This document shows, one piece after another, positions 1 through 7,569 of a DNA stretch of 64,000 nt (its first letter is position 1; every line of letters begins with the position of its first letter). Origin of the DNA: JAFGSI01 sp041287425 (GTDB lineage Bacteria > Chloroflexota > Anaerolineae > Anaerolineales > Villigracilaceae); the NCBI GenBank assembly GCA_041287425.1, contig JBEULG010000003.1, forward strand, positions 1 to 64,000, in the 5' to 3' direction. The position numbers and the translations under genes were made by a program. The notes under the pieces were generated by a model that was not told the origin of the DNA, searched no databases, and was given only the letters and a program-made list of their open reading frames with translations.

Positions 1-1533
1 GGCCGCTGCTTCTGCCTCCGGCAGGGCCGCTTGCTCCGCCTCCGGGAAGGAGAGGCTTTCCAGCGCCGCCTGAATGGCCTGCATGGCTTTCGGGCCAATG
101 CCGGCCAGCCCCAGCACGCGGTCGGGATTCAATTTCATCGCCAGCATCAGATCGCCGACGGTGCGGTGTTCGGCCTCGGTCAGGATGGCGTAGACGTGGT
201 CGGGCAGATTGAGGGCTTCCAGGTTGGTCTCGAAGGCCTGGGCCGGAATCTCGGCCCGGGCGGCGATCAGGCGCTCCTCTTCGGCGGCCATCTCGGCCCG
301 TTTCTGCTCCACCGTGCGCCGTTCGACCCGGTCAATGAATTGAATCAGCAGGGCATATTCTTCGGGCGTCACCGGCCGCTCCTCGGCTTTCTTGGCCAGG
401 ATGGCCTCGATGACCGGAATCTGCTCGGCTTCCTTTTCGCGCAGTGCTTCGAGCGCCGGATCGCTCTGCAGTTTGCTCAGGGCATCGGCCGCCGCTTCGG
501 GCAGCGACTTGATGTCAATCCGCCAGCCGGTCAGTTTGGCCGCCAGGCGGGCATTTTGCCCGTCGCGGCCGATGGCCAGGCTGAGTTGGTCCTCCTGGAC
601 GACGACCGTCGCCGTCTTCTCGGCCTCGTTCAGATAAACGCCCGAAACGCGCGCCGGACTGATGGCTTTGGAAATGTAAATCACCGGGTCCGGATTCCAC
701 TCGATGATGTCAATTTTCTCGTCGTGCAGTTCCTTGACGATGGCCTGGATGCGCACGCCGCGGATGCCCACGCAGGCCCCCACCGGGTCCACGTTCGGCT
801 GGGTGGCCGAGACGGCCACCTTGGCCCGCTGCCCCGGCTCGCGGGCGATGGCCCGAATCTCAACGATGCCGTGGTAGATTTCGGGCACCTCGTTCTCGAG
901 CAGACGGCGCAGGAAATTGCGGTGCGAACGCGACAGAACGATTTGCGGCCCGCGCGGACTGTCTTTCACCTCCAGGATGATTGCCCTCACCCGGTCGTGC
1001 ACCTTGAAACGCTCGCCCGGAATCTTTTGATTCGGCGGCATGATGCCCTCGGCCTTCATATCCAGACCGATGGTGATGCCCTGGCTGGCACTGACCGCCT
1101 GCACCACGCCGCTGACGATTTCGCCGATTTGCTTGGCGTAGTAATCGGTCTGAATCTGGCGCTCGGCCTCCCGGATGCGCTGTTGAATCACCTGGCGGGC
1201 GGTCTGGGCCGCCACGCGCCCAAAGTCCTTGGGGGTCGTCTCGACGATCACCATGTCGTTCAACTTGGCTTCCGGGTTTACCCGCCGCGCCTCTTCGAGC
1301 GACACCTCCGTGCGCTCATCCTGAACCTCTTCGACCACCTCTTTCTCGGCGTAGATGGTCACCCGGCCGGTCTCCGGGTCAATCTTGGCCTCCACGTGCT
1401 GAGCGTTGGAAGCATTGACCGCCCGCCGATAGGCCGAGACCATGGCCGACTCGATGGCCGCCAGAATGACCTCTTTGGGCAGTTGTTTCTCTTCGATGAC
1501 CTCGTTGAAAGCCAGCGCAAACTCGTTCTTCAT
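1..1533 (-). CDS. nusA: Transcription termination/antitermination factor NusA (3' end outside window)
   Basis: NusA binds RNA polymerase and nascent RNA and modulates pausing, termination and antitermination. The 511 visible residues start MKNEFALAF, followed by the N-terminal RNAP-binding region (about 1-125), an S1 domain (about 136-200), and two KH domains. KH1 contains VGACVGIRGVRI (about 251-262) and KH2 contains SLAIGRDGQNARLA (about 328-341). A helix-hairpin-helix segment (LAGIGPKAMQAI) lies near residue 485, within a Glu/Ala-rich C-terminal extension that runs off the window edge. The start is supported by a purine-rich GAGAG run about 4 nt upstream. In many bacteria infB follows nusA, but that position is outside this window. 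The methyltransferase gene is divergent. Confidence 0.96.
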   Translation of the reverse strand, partial: MKNEFALAFNEVIEEKQLPKEVILAAIESAMVSAYRRAVNASNAQHVEAKIDPETGRVTIYAEKEVVEEVQDERTEVSLEEARRVNPEAKLNDMVIVETTPKDFGRVAAQTARQVIQQRIREAERQIQTDYYAKQIGEIVSGVVQAVSASQGITIGLDMKAEGIMPPNQKIPGERFKVHDRVRAIILEVKDSPRGPQIVLSRSHRNFLRRLLENEVPEIYHGIVEIRAIAREPGQRAKVAVSATQPNVDPVGACVGIRGVRIQAIVKELHDEKIDIIEWNPDPVIYISKAISPARVSGVYLNEAEKTATVVVQEDQLSLAIGRDGQNARLAAKLTGWRIDIKSLPEAAADALSKLQSDPALEALREKEAEQIPVIEAILAKKAEERPVTPEEYALLIQFIDRVERRTVEQKRAEMAAEEERLIAARAEIPAQAFETNLEALNLPDHVYAILTEAEHRTVGDLMLAMKLNPDRVLGLAGIGPKAMQAIQAALESLSFPEAEQAALPEAEAAA

Positions 1534-1652
1534 GCTCTCTTGCTCCGTTTGGGTTTACAAGCAGAAAAGTGGGGGCTGCCCACTTTTCGGTGCGTGCGGT
1601 ATCGGCTTACGAACAGGCCGGATTCTAGCACACAAGTGGAAGATGTGCAAGG

Positions 1653-1658
1653 TATAAT
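1653..1658 (+). promoter_or_regulatory. -10 hexamer of a probable leaderless promoter
   Basis: A perfect TATAAT lies 7 nt before the ATG at 1666, and no Shine-Dalgarno sequence can fit between them. Transcription would begin at or within a base or two of the start codon. Confidence 0.55.
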
Positions 1659-1665
1659 CATCGCC

Positions 1666-2406
1666 ATGCAGCCACGCGACTTCGATAAAGCCGCCCTGTG
1701 CGGTGAACCCTCCTATGTTTGGCGGGCCGGCCAACAGCGCCGCCTCGCCATGATCGTCCGCGCCGCCGGCGAGCGCATCGGCGGGCGGATTCTGGAGAAC
1801 GGCTGCGGTGTGGGCATGTATGTCGAGCATTTGCAGCCCTTCGGCGGGCAGGTCTTCGGCCTGGAGTTCGACTTCGCCCGCGCCGCAGAAGCCCGCCGCC
1901 GTTCCACCCGCATCGTCAACGCCGCTGGCGAGGGCCTGCCCTATCCGGTCGAGACCTTCGACTTGATTCTCAGCCACGAAGTGCTCGAACACGTCCACGA
2001 TGACCGGCGCGCCCTGGAGGAAATGGCGCGGGTGCTCAAACCGGGCGGCCGGTTGGTGGTGTTCGTCCCCAACCGCGGCTATCCCTTCGAAACACACGGC
2101 ATCTATTGGCGGGGCCGTTACCGATTCGGCAACATCCCGCTGGTCAACTACCTGCCGCGTCGCTGGCGGGATGGCCTTGCTCCGCACGTGCGCGTCTACA
2201 CCCGCCGTGATTTGGCGCGCCTGTTTGCCGGCTTGCCCTTCCGTCCCATCGAGCAGACCATCATCTTCGGCGCCTACGACAACCTCATCGCCCGCTTTGG
2301 CTGGCTGGGAAAAGCCCTGCGCGCTGCGCTGCAATGCCTCGAAAAGACGCCGCTCAAGAGGCTGGGCCTTTCCCATTTTTGGGTGATGGAGAAAATCGCC
2401 TCATGA
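1666..2406 (+). CDS. Class I SAM-dependent methyltransferase
   Basis: This 246-aa protein is a Rossmann-fold methyltransferase of the Methyltransf_11 type; the substrate is unknown. The SAM-binding motif I is ILENGCGVGMY (about 40-50), the acidic loop after strand 2 is LEFD, and the post-I region reads LILSHEVLEHVHD, a common methyltransferase signature. The reading frame stays open far upstream, but that upstream part only mirrors antisense nusA. I place the start at the ATG at 1666 because TATAAT lies 7 nt before it and homology-like sequence begins there. It ends 12 nt before mnmA, so the two may be cotranscribed. Confidence 0.85.
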   Translation: MQPRDFDKAALCGEPSYVWRAGQQRRLAMIVRAAGERIGGRILENGCGVGMYVEHLQPFGGQVFGLEFDFARAAEARRRSTRIVNAAGEGLPYPVETFDLILSHEVLEHVHDDRRALEEMARVLKPGGRLVVFVPNRGYPFETHGIYWRGRYRFGNIPLVNYLPRRWRDGLAPHVRVYTRRDLARLFAGLPFRPIEQTIIFGAYDNLIARFGWLGKALRAALQCLEKTPLKRLGLSHFWVMEKIAS

Positions 2407-2418
2407 GAGCGTGCTGAA

Positions 2419-3486
2419 ATGGCCAAAATCGTCGTCGCCATGTCTGGAGGTGTAGATTCCTCCGTCGCCGCCGCTCTGCTCCAACAGCAGGGCCACGAGG
2501 TGACCGGCATGATGCTGCGCCTGTGGTCCGAACCGGGCAAAGAGGATGCCAACCGCTGCTGCACCCCCGACGCCATGGCCCTCGCCCGCCGCGTGGCCGC
2601 CAAACTCGACATCCCCTTCTACGTGGTGGATGCCAAAGACGCCTTCCGCTCGACCGTTGTGCAGGCTTTCCTGGATGGCTACGCCTCCGGCCGGACCCCC
2701 AACCCGTGCCTGACCTGCAACCGGCTCATCCGCTGGGGCCTCCTGCTCGACCGCGCCCTGGCCCTCGGCGCCGACTTCCTCGCCACCGGCCACTACGTCC
2801 GGCGGCGGACGGCAGAGGATGGACGGCTCGAATTGTTGCGCGCCGTGGACCGCGCCAAAGACCAATCCTACGTCCTGCACGTCCTGAGCCAGGAGCAACT
2901 CGCCCGCAGCCTCTTCCCGGTGGGGGAATACACCAAGCCCGAAATCCGCGCCCTGGCGCGGACCTTCGGCCTGCCCGCCGCCCATCGCCCCGACAGCCAG
3001 GATTTGTGCTTCCTCGCCGGCGAGGACTACCGCGGCTTCCTCCGCCGCCACGCCCCGCAGAGTCTCTCTCCCGGCCCCATCCTGACCCGCGCCGGGCGGA
3101 CGCTCGGTCAACACACCGGCCTGGCCGATTACACCATCGGCCAGCGCAAGGGACTGGGAATCGCGTCCCGGCAGCCGCTTTACGTGCTGGAAAAGGACGT
3201 CTCCCGCAATGCTCTCATCGTCGGCTCGGCAGAGGAACTGGGCTCAGTGGAGGCGCTCGTCGGCGGCATTAACTGGATGCACGGTGCGCCGCCCGCCGGC
3301 CCCTTCCGCGCCGAGGTCAAGACGCGCTACACCGCCCGCGAGGTCTGGGCCGAGGTGACGCCCCTCGAGGCAGGGGAGCAGGCGCGGGTCCGCTTCGATG
3401 CGCCGGTGCGTGACCTGACGCCCGGTCAGGCGGCCGTCTTCTACGACGGTGACCTCGTCCTGGGTGGCGGTCTCCTCATCGCCTGA
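2419..3486 (+). CDS. mnmA: tRNA-specific 2-thiouridylase MnmA
   Basis: MnmA thiolates C2 of the wobble uridine (U34) of tRNAs for Lys, Glu and Gln, using ATP and persulfide sulfur from the IscS/Tus relay. The ATP-pyrophosphatase P-loop SGGVDSS is at residues 9-15. The two catalytic cysteines are visible: C97 in NPCLTCN and C197 in DSQDLCF. The tRNA-binding and C-terminal beta-barrel regions are present, and the 355-aa length is normal. It follows the methyltransferase gene by 12 nt. No frameshift or missing key residue is seen. Confidence 0.96.
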   Translation: MAKIVVAMSGGVDSSVAAALLQQQGHEVTGMMLRLWSEPGKEDANRCCTPDAMALARRVAAKLDIPFYVVDAKDAFRSTVVQAFLDGYASGRTPNPCLTCNRLIRWGLLLDRALALGADFLATGHYVRRRTAEDGRLELLRAVDRAKDQSYVLHVLSQEQLARSLFPVGEYTKPEIRALARTFGLPAAHRPDSQDLCFLAGEDYRGFLRRHAPQSLSPGPILTRAGRTLGQHTGLADYTIGQRKGLGIASRQPLYVLEKDVSRNALIVGSAEELGSVEALVGGINWMHGAPPAGPFRAEVKTRYTAREVWAEVTPLEAGEQARVRFDAPVRDLTPGQAAVFYDGDLVLGGGLLIA

Positions 3487-3507
3487 CTGCGCGTAGCCAT
3501 GCCATGA

Positions 3508-3513
3508 TATAAT
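3508..3513 (+). promoter_or_regulatory. -10 hexamer of a probable leaderless promoter
   Basis: A perfect TATAAT ends 9 nt before the ATG at 3523, with no room for a ribosome binding site. Confidence 0.5.
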
Positions 3514-3522
3514 CCAATAGCC

Positions 3523-3792
3523 ATGACCCTTCCGGCTTTGTTGTTTGGAATCGTACTTGCCTCCGCCTATGGCGCCGCATTTCATTTTTGGAAAGACGGA
3601 AGCCTGGGCAAACTGGTTTTGTACATTGTCCTGGCCTGGGCAGGCTTTTGGATTGGTCATTTCCTCGGCGCAACCCTGGGCTGGACCTTTGCAGCCATTG
3701 GCCCGCTCAATATAGGCATGGCGACCATCGGCGCAGCGCTCTTCCTGTTCGTCGGCGAATGGCTCAGCCGGGTCGAAGTCTCGCGGCGTTGA
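3523..3792 (+). CDS. Small integral membrane protein, unknown function
   Basis: I do not recognise this 89-aa protein. It is almost entirely hydrophobic, with about three predicted membrane segments (residues 3-20, 30-50 and 58-78), and ends in a short basic tail. Gly and Ala are frequent inside the segments. It has its own TATAAT just upstream of the ATG and probably makes a leaderless message. It converges on the cold-shock gene, with the cold-shock terminator between them. Confidence 0.6.
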   Translation: MTLPALLFGIVLASAYGAAFHFWKDGSLGKLVLYIVLAWAGFWIGHFLGATLGWTFAAIGPLNIGMATIGAALFLFVGEWLSRVEVSRR

Positions 3793-3804
3793 CCTTCTCT
3801 GGAT

Positions 3805-3833
3805 AAAAAAAAAAACCTCCCCAACCGGGGAGG
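3805..3833 (-). terminator. Rho-independent terminator of the cold-shock gene
   Basis: Read on the minus strand, CCTCCCC-GGTT-GGGGAGG is a perfect 7-bp stem with a 4-nt loop, followed directly by a run of 11 T. The plus strand has no T-run after the stem, so it acts for the minus-strand gene. Confidence 0.9.
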
Positions 3834-3854
3834 GGGAAGGGGTCAAATCCGGGT

Positions 3855-4064
3855 TTACAGGGGTTTGACGTTGGCGGCTTGCAGGCCCTTCGGTCCCTGT
3901 TCGATTTCGAACTCGACCTGCTGACCTTCGTTGAGGGTCTTGAAACCCTCCGTGCGGATGGCGCTGAAGTGAACGAAGACGTCCGGGCCGCCTTCGCGGG
4001 CGATGAAGCCGTAGCCCTTCGATGCATTGAACCATTTGACCGTTCCGGTCACGCGCTCTGCCAT
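3855..4064 (-). CDS. Cold-shock domain protein (CspA family)
   Basis: This 69-aa single cold-shock domain is a five-stranded OB-fold that binds single-stranded RNA and DNA and melts RNA secondary structure. RNP1 (KGYGFIARE, about 16-24) and RNP2 (VFVHFSAI, about 29-36) are both visible, preceded by the usual GTVKWFNASKG start. A Shine-Dalgarno AAGGAG lies about 9 nt before the ATG (plus-strand 4074-4079). An AT-rich TTATAA-like -10 lies further upstream near 4132, leaving a leader of about 60 nt. Long leaders are typical of cold-regulated csp genes. A strong terminator follows. Confidence 0.93.
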   Translation of the reverse strand: MAERVTGTVKWFNASKGYGFIAREGGPDVFVHFSAIRTEGFKTLNEGQQVEFEIEQGPKGLQAANVKPL

Positions 4065-4457
4065 TTCTCTGCTTCTCCTTACTTTACAAAAAAAGAATAG
4101 GATGCGGCGTTGCAGTCCTGCGGTTATAAAAATTCGGCCCGCTGTCCCGGCCGTCTCTTTATTCCAACAAGAACGCTTGCAACAGACCCAGGTTGAGTTT
4201 ATCAGGATGGGGAAAATTCGTCAAGTTTAATCGTTTTGGCGTTCTGGTGTTTTTCTCTCTGCAAAAATTCCTCTCCAAGATGGGTAGGCAATTACGGAGA
4301 ATCTGCGTGAATCTGCACAATCGGTAGTTGCCTCTTGGAGATGAGCAAGGCAACAGGCACTCAATGCATTTCAAAGCCTTTCTACATGGAAGCAGTTTGT
4401 TTCCTGAAAGATTTTCTTGAGGGTATGCTCGCCCATGTTCATCACTTGCCCAGATGG
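4065..4457. other. Non-coding interval upstream of the cold-shock gene
   Basis: About 390 bp with no convincing gene. It holds the cold-shock promoter and leader at its left end. An imperfect inverted repeat at 4272-4341 has outer arms TCTCCAAGA/TCTTGGAGA. Between the arms is a short ATCTGCGTGAATCTGC run, similar to one near 10020. Open frames here lack a ribosome site and recognisable protein features. Confidence 0.5.
4272..4341. repeat. Imperfect inverted repeat (hairpin) of 70 bp
   Basis: Outer arms TCTCCAAGA and TCTTGGAGA match perfectly. An inner GGCAATTAC pairs imperfectly with GTAGTTGCC. The loop contains ATCTGCGTGAATCTGC. There is no T-run, so it is not a simple terminator; it may be a small palindromic element. 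Confidence 0.45.
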
Positions 4458-4566
4458 TGGCGAAGCCCGCTTTTGGGTTTAACCCGTTTCGTGATAAGAT
4501 TAATTCAACCGGGAAACTCTTATGTCCTATCGCATCGAATCCTTCCTCTCCGCCCGACTGCATCTT
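4458..4566 (+). repeat. 109-bp duplicate of the promoter and 5' end of the S9 peptidase gene
   Basis: These 109 bases match the sequence made by joining 5352-5398 to 5539-5600, with 7 mismatches and no gaps by eye. The copy holds the leader, the start codon and the first 15 codons of the peptidase gene (MSYRIESFLSARLHL), then diverges. It lacks the 133-bp insertion element found in the other copy and keeps a single GATTAAT (4498-4504), so it preserves the unoccupied target site. Confidence 0.85.
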
Positions 4567-4599
4567 CATGGTGGGATTAGGCGCCTGGATTGGCTCTGA
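4522..4599 (+). pseudogene. Truncated 5' fragment of an S9 peptidase gene
   Basis: The ATG at 4522 opens a 25-codon frame. The first 15 residues are identical to the N-terminus of the peptidase at 5556; after that comes unrelated HGGIRRLDWL and a stop. The ribosome-binding region is altered compared with the intact gene (CGGGAAA against CAGGAGA). It is most simply a partial duplication relic. Confidence 0.6.
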
Positions 4600-4706
4600 G
4601 TTTGTCAACATCGGGGCTGCTCACGCGCCACGGCCATTGTTGGGCGGCTGCTCAGCGCCCTGGGGATGAGCATGTTCTTTTCCATCCTGGCGCTGGTCAA
4701 CCGATG
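4573..4706 (+). pseudogene. Possible decayed 3' end of a membrane protein gene
   Basis: Between the duplicated fragment and the CBS gene, one frame ends GRLLSALGMSMFFSILALVN R stop (4704-4706), which looks like a C-terminal membrane helix. The preceding hydrophobic run (LGAWIGSEFVNIGAA) is in another frame. This pattern could be a frameshifted gene remnant, but it is short and may be chance. Confidence 0.25.
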
Positions 4707-4729
4707 ATATTCTGGGAAATGGAGGCCGC

Positions 4730-5173
4730 ATGAAAACAATTAGATTGATTCTGAAACAAAAGGGAAGGAAAATCTGGTCCGCCACACCGGACATGACCGT
4801 GTTCCAGGCGCTGCAACTGATGGCCGAAAAAGATATCGGCGCGCTGCCCGTTCTGGAAGACGGCAAAGTTGTGGGCATTTTTTCGGAGCGCGATTATGCC
4901 CGCAAAGTCATCCTCAAAGGCCGCAGTTCACACGAAACGCGCGTGCGCGAAATCATGTCTGCCCCGGTCCTCTGCATTGACCCCGACCAGACCAACGAAT
5001 ACGGCCTGGCGCTCATGACCGCCAAACACGTCCGCCACCTGCCAGTCCTCGAGGGGGAGACACTGGTCGGCTTCATCTCTATCGGCGACTTGGTTAAGTC
5101 CATCATCGAAGAACAAAAAATCGTCATTGACAAACTCGAACAGCACATCAGGCGCACCTCAGGCATGTATTGA
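4730..5173 (+). CDS. CBS-domain pair protein
   Basis: The 147-aa protein consists of two CBS motifs (about 14-65 and 78-130), which fold together as a Bateman module that usually binds AMP, ATP or another adenosine ligand and senses energy state. Visible motifs are DIGALPVLEDGKVVGIFSERDYARKV in part and HLPVLEGETLVGFISIGDLV in part. A short helical tail (VIDKLEQHIRR) follows. No enzymatic domain is attached, so it likely acts through a partner. A GGAGG lies 4 nt before the ATG. A hairpin follows the gene. Confidence 0.88.
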   Translation: MKTIRLILKQKGRKIWSATPDMTVFQALQLMAEKDIGALPVLEDGKVVGIFSERDYARKVILKGRSSHETRVREIMSAPVLCIDPDQTNEYGLALMTAKHVRHLPVLEGETLVGFISIGDLVKSIIEEQKIVIDKLEQHIRRTSGMY

Positions 5174-5215
5174 CTTCATCGTCTAGCCGTCTTCGGACAC
5201 ACCTTCAAAGCGAAC

Positions 5216-5246
5216 GCGCCGGCTGCCCTTTGTCAACAGCCGGCGC
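5216..5246 (+). terminator. GC-rich hairpin after the CBS gene
   Basis: GCGCCGGCTG pairs perfectly with CAGCCGGCGC over 10 bp around an 11-nt loop, 43 nt after the CBS stop codon. There is no good T-run after it, so termination would be weak or factor-assisted. Confidence 0.5.
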
Positions 5247-5351
5247 AATCCTTTGGCATGATGTCTACGGCAGCCCGGTCCATCCGATGGGCTGGACATG
5301 ACCGGCGACGGTGAAGCGCTCTAGGAGGCCTTCCCACCCTAATGTTCGCCC

Positions 5352-5600
5352 TGGCGAAGCCCGATTTTGGGCTTAACCGGTTTCGTGATAAGATTAATAG
5401 GACTTACGCAGGACGAACCGCCAGGACACGGAGAACGCCAAGATAGGTATCAAGACGCCAAGCACACTTGGCGAACTCTGCAAAAGTTTGGCGTCTTGGC
5501 GGTGAAATGAACCTCATTTTGCGTAAGCCCTGATTAATTCAATCAGGAGACTCTTATGTCCTATCGCATCGAATCCTTCCTCTCCGCCCGGCTGCATCTT
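5352..5600 (+). repeat. Second copy of the 109-bp duplication, interrupted by a MITE
   Basis: The matching parts are 5352-5398 and 5539-5600. Between them lie a 133-bp element and one extra GATTAAT. This copy continues into the intact S9 peptidase gene. Confidence 0.85.
5399..5531. mobile_element. 133-bp MITE-like element, copy 1, with 7-bp target duplication
   Basis: The termini are AGGACTTACGCA and TGCGTAAGCCCT, a 12-bp inverted repeat with one mismatch. It is flanked on both sides by GATTAAT (5392-5398 and 5532-5538). The duplicated locus at 4498-4504 has one GATTAAT and no insert, which directly shows insertion with a 7-bp target duplication. Inside are a long inverted pair (near CCGCCAGGAC and GTCTTGGCGG) and a perfect central hairpin CGCCAAG-CACA-CTTGGCG. 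It has no coding capacity and would need a transposase acting in trans. Confidence 0.85.
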
Positions 5601-7466
5601 TCGCCGCAGATTGTCGAAGACCGCATCTTCTTTATCAGCAGCCTTGCGGGCAAACTCAGCCTCTACGCCATGCACTACGGCGGTTCGGTGCCGGAGCCGC
5701 TCCTGCCGCCGCATCTCGCCCTGCAAAACCCCGACCTGGTGGGCGGCTATGCGTTCTACGTCTTTCCCCGGCTCGACAAAATCCTGGTCATGCTCGACCG
5801 CGACGGCGACGAAAACTACCAGCCGATGCTCATCCCGCTCGATGGCGGCTACCCCGAACCGGCCTTCGACAACTTCTTCGCCCATCACCGCGTCCATCTG
5901 ACGGATTGCGACATCGAGAAGAACCTGGTCTATTTCAACGCCGAGCGGCGCGACAAACCCGTCCAGGAGGCCTACCGCGGCGACCTGCGGACGAACACGC
6001 TGGAGAAACTGGCCGAATCTGAGTGGGGCGCCTACCCCGGCGCACCCGATAAAGACCACCGCCGCCTGTTCCTCGTGGACGGCTACACCATGGGCGACTC
6101 GGTACTCTACCTGTGGGAGGGCGGCCGCCAGACTCTGCTGCTGGGCAAGCCCATCGAGCAGCGCGCCGAGGGCGAGTCCGTCCCGCCCAACGGCCTGCAA
6201 AGCGTCGGCTGGACTCCCTCGGAGGGCGGCGTGCTCATCTCCTCCGCCCTGTTCGACGACAAATACAGCCTCGGCCTGATTTTGCCGGAAAAACCCGGCC
6301 AGGTCGAACCGGTCAAACTGGAGGGAATCCGGCACCGCGGCGTGGGCGTCCTGCAAGGCTTCCAGCATCTGAAAGGCACACACTACGCCGTCCAGTTCAA
6401 CATTGACGGCTGCTCCTGGCTCTATGAGGGCGTCTTCAACGAAGAGAAGCGCACCATGTCGCTGCGCCATGTGCTGGTCGGCGAGGGCGACCTCTCGGAC
6501 GGCGTCCTCCAGCACTGGCACTACGACAAGGGCAAAGACCGCTTCGTGATTTCTTTCTCCACCGCCACCAGCCCGACCCAAATTTACACCCTCGAAGGCA
6601 AGGAGCGGGACATTATCGTCATGCACACCGAGGAGCGGATTCTCGGCATCCCCGAAAACCTGCTCTCGAAGGGCGAGGACGCCTCGTTCACCTCCTTCGA
6701 CGGGACGCGCGTCTCGGCGCGGCTCTACCTGCCCGCCCCGGCACTCGGCTTCGCCGGTCCGCGCCCGCTCGTCTATTACATCCACGGCGGCCCGCAAAGC
6801 CAGGAACGCCCCGACTTCGCCTGGTTCTCCATGCCGCTCATCCAATTCCTGACCCTGCGCGGCTTTGCCGTCTTCGTCCCCAACGTGCGCGGCTCGACCG
6901 GTTACGGCCTGGCCTACACCAAGCAGGTAGACCGCGACTGGGGCGGACAGGACCGCCTCGACCACGTCCACGCCATGACCAAAGTCCTGCCGAAAGACAG
7001 CCGCCTGGACGTGAAGCGCGCTGCGGTCGTCGGCCGCTCCTACGGCGGCTACATGACCCTCACCCTGGTCGGCCGCCACCCGGACCTGTGGTCTGCCGCC
7101 TGCGACATGTTCGGCCCCTACGACCTGCTGACCTTCTCCGAGCGCATCCCGGAGACCTGGAAGCCGTATTTCAAGGTGGCGCTGGGCGACCCGTCCACGC
7201 CCGAGGGCCGCGCCTTCCTGACCGAGCGCTCGCCCAAGACCTACCTCGACAACCTGGCCTGTCCCCTGCTCGTCATCCAGGGGCGCAACGACCCGCGCGT
7301 GGTGGCGAAAGAATCCGAAGAATTGGTCGCCGACCTGCGCGCCAAAGGCAAACAGGTGGAACTGCTCCTCTTCGAGGACGAAGGCCACGATGTGCTGAAG
7401 TACGCCAACCGCGTGACCTGCTACAACGCCATCGCCGATTTCTTTGCGAACATCTTGAAACCGTGA
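5556..7466 (+). CDS. S9-family prolyl oligopeptidase / acylaminoacyl peptidase-like serine peptidase
   Basis: This 636-aa protein has an N-terminal beta-propeller (about 1-370) and a C-terminal alpha/beta-hydrolase domain (about 380-636), the architecture of S9 peptidases that cut short peptides. The catalytic triad is visible: S495 in GRSYGGY, D579 in GRNDPRV and H611 in EGHDVL. The oxyanion-region motif is YYIHGGPQ. There is no signal peptide, so it is probably cytoplasmic. AGGAG lies 6 nt before the ATG. A MITE sits 24 nt upstream and may have displaced or altered the promoter; a 5' fragment of the gene is duplicated at 4458. Confidence 0.93.
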   Translation: MSYRIESFLSARLHLSPQIVEDRIFFISSLAGKLSLYAMHYGGSVPEPLLPPHLALQNPDLVGGYAFYVFPRLDKILVMLDRDGDENYQPMLIPLDGGYPEPAFDNFFAHHRVHLTDCDIEKNLVYFNAERRDKPVQEAYRGDLRTNTLEKLAESEWGAYPGAPDKDHRRLFLVDGYTMGDSVLYLWEGGRQTLLLGKPIEQRAEGESVPPNGLQSVGWTPSEGGVLISSALFDDKYSLGLILPEKPGQVEPVKLEGIRHRGVGVLQGFQHLKGTHYAVQFNIDGCSWLYEGVFNEEKRTMSLRHVLVGEGDLSDGVLQHWHYDKGKDRFVISFSTATSPTQIYTLEGKERDIIVMHTEERILGIPENLLSKGEDASFTSFDGTRVSARLYLPAPALGFAGPRPLVYYIHGGPQSQERPDFAWFSMPLIQFLTLRGFAVFVPNVRGSTGYGLAYTKQVDRDWGGQDRLDHVHAMTKVLPKDSRLDVKRAAVVGRSYGGYMTLTLVGRHPDLWSAACDMFGPYDLLTFSERIPETWKPYFKVALGDPSTPEGRAFLTERSPKTYLDNLACPLLVIQGRNDPRVVAKESEELVADLRAKGKQVELLLFEDEGHDVLKYANRVTCYNAIADFFANILKP

Positions 7467-7499
7467 GAGGGAACAAGTAAGCAAGCACACCCTCCATAC

Positions 7500-7569
7500 C
7501 CTCCCACCTTCCTATCCTCCTATCCTCCTACCTTCCTATCCTCCTACCTTCCTATCCTCCTCCCCTCCC
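7500..7569 (+). repeat. Tandem polypyrimidine repeat
   Basis: A run containing only C and T apart from occasional A is built from about 16-bp units of the type CCTTCCTATCCTCCTA, repeated about 3-4 times with partial copies. It ends directly at the trmI start codon, so that gene has no Shine-Dalgarno sequence; the opposite strand is a GGAGGATAGG-type purine tract. Confidence 0.8.

Noticed and set aside
31..1650. Long plus-strand frame leading into the methyltransferase
   Set aside because: It is antisense to nusA, whose domains are unmistakable on the other strand; the upstream part has no protein-like motifs. Only the part from 1666 is kept.
4159..4611. 150-codon minus-strand frame upstream of the cold-shock gene
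   Set aside because: No ribosome site, no motif, and it crosses the inverted repeat and the antisense of the duplicated fragment.
5514..7490. 658-codon minus-strand frame
   Set aside because: Antisense to the S9 peptidase, whose catalytic triad is intact. Long antisense frames are common in GC-rich genes.
7500..7569. Considered as a CRISPR array
   Set aside because: Units are about 16 bp, tandem without unique spacers and only C/T-rich; no cas genes nearby.
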